Shown here piece by piece: positions 6,421 through 6,628 of a stretch of DNA of 6,628 nucleotides. The notes beneath the pieces are model-generated. The model had not been told where the DNA came from. It searched no databases and saw only the letters and a program-made list of their open reading frames with translations. Source of the DNA: Caryophanales bacterium UBA4869 (GTDB lineage: Bacteria > Bacillota_I > Bacilli_A > RFN20 > CAG-288); contig DHDT01000054.1 of NCBI GenBank assembly GCA_002399505.1, forward strand, positions 1,750 to 8,377, in the 5' to 3' direction. A program made the translations under genes and the position numbers. Positions within the stretch are counted from its first letter, which is position 1. The number at the start of each line of letters is the position of its first letter.

Positions 6421-6628
6421 ATGAAAACTAAATTAATTATCGGTTTTTCATTGGCTAATTTTCTTCTATTAAGCTCTTGTAATTTATTCTCATCTAGTTA
6501 TGAAAGCTCACAAATATCTTCCTCTAGCCAAGAAACAACTTCTTCATCAGTAGAAGAGCCATTGCTTATCAACGATATTGATACTTATGGCTATGGTGAT
6601 GAAATCAAAGTTAAAGACAACATTCAGA
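6421..6628 (+). CDS. Lipoprotein, N-terminal fragment cut by the window edge; function unknown
   Basis: The frame is open from the ATG at 6421 to the end of the window (69 codons). It starts with a clear lipoprotein signal peptide: KTK, hydrophobic core LIIGFSLANFLLL, lipobox L17-S-S-C20. After Cys20 comes a Ser-rich linker of about 25 residues (SSSYESSQISSSSQ and on), typical of surface lipoproteins whose folded domain must be held away from the membrane. The folded part has only just begun (LLINDIDTYGYGDEIKV), so the family cannot be read. The start is 6 nt after the permease stop. Its binding site is weak (GAAGGG at 6405-6410, 10 nt before the ATG), which leaves some doubt about expression level but not about the frame. 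Given the operon, a surface galactan-binding protein or an anchored galactan-degrading enzyme is a reasonable guess, not a finding. Confidence 0.75.
   Translation, partial: MKTKLIIGFSLANFLLLSSCNLFSSSYESSQISSSSQETTSSSVEEPLLINDIDTYGYGDEIKVKDNIQ

Noticed and set aside
1..6628. CRISPR arrays, tRNA/rRNA genes, insertion sequences, attachment sites or defence systems
   Set aside because: No direct repeats, structural-RNA-like sequence, transposase-like frames or terminal inverted repeats were seen; the window is almost entirely coding for metabolism and transport.

Overview
The window is a tightly packed, single-strand (+) operon fragment from a bacterium that most likely belongs to the Bacillota. 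The evidence is strong AAAGGAG-type ribosome binding sites before most genes, lipoprotein signal peptides with short Gram-positive-type lipoboxes, AGA-rich arginine coding, TGA used as a normal stop (so not a recoded Mollicute), and maltose-type ABC transporter parts of the Bacillota style. A gut Erysipelotrichia-like or Clostridia-like host would fit, but that is inference; nothing in the window fixes the genus.

Layout. Positions 2-1159 hold the 3' part of a gene whose start lies left of the window; I do not recognise its product. Its tail overlaps by 28 nt a small gene (1132-1392) for an 86-residue protein with one four-cysteine zinc-ribbon motif. Directly after that stop codon, in the same frame, comes a GH53 endo-beta-1,4-galactanase (1393-2529) with no signal peptide. 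It is followed, with an ATGA overlap, by a maltose-type solute-binding lipoprotein (2526-3752), then a MalF/GanP-type permease with an unusually long, apparently duplicated N-terminal region (3770-5530), and a MalG/GanQ-type permease (5533-6414). A second lipoprotein gene starts at 6421 and runs off the right edge. There is no gap longer than 17 nt between genes, and I see no promoter, terminator, RNA gene, mobile element, CRISPR array or attachment site.

How the parts fit. GH53 enzymes are known only as endo-beta-1,4-galactanases (galactan side chains of pectin, type I arabinogalactan), so the binding protein and two permeases are most simply read as an importer for beta-1,4-galacto-oligosaccharides, like GanS-GanP-GanQ of Bacillus subtilis. 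The galactanase here appears cytoplasmic, so it would trim oligosaccharides after import instead of attacking the polymer outside. The lipoprotein at the right edge is a candidate for the surface-exposed partner. No ATPase subunit, beta-galactosidase or regulator is visible; they must be outside the window or shared. The two genes upstream of the galactanase (unknown protein plus zinc ribbon) are the least explained part of the locus and the best candidate for something undescribed.
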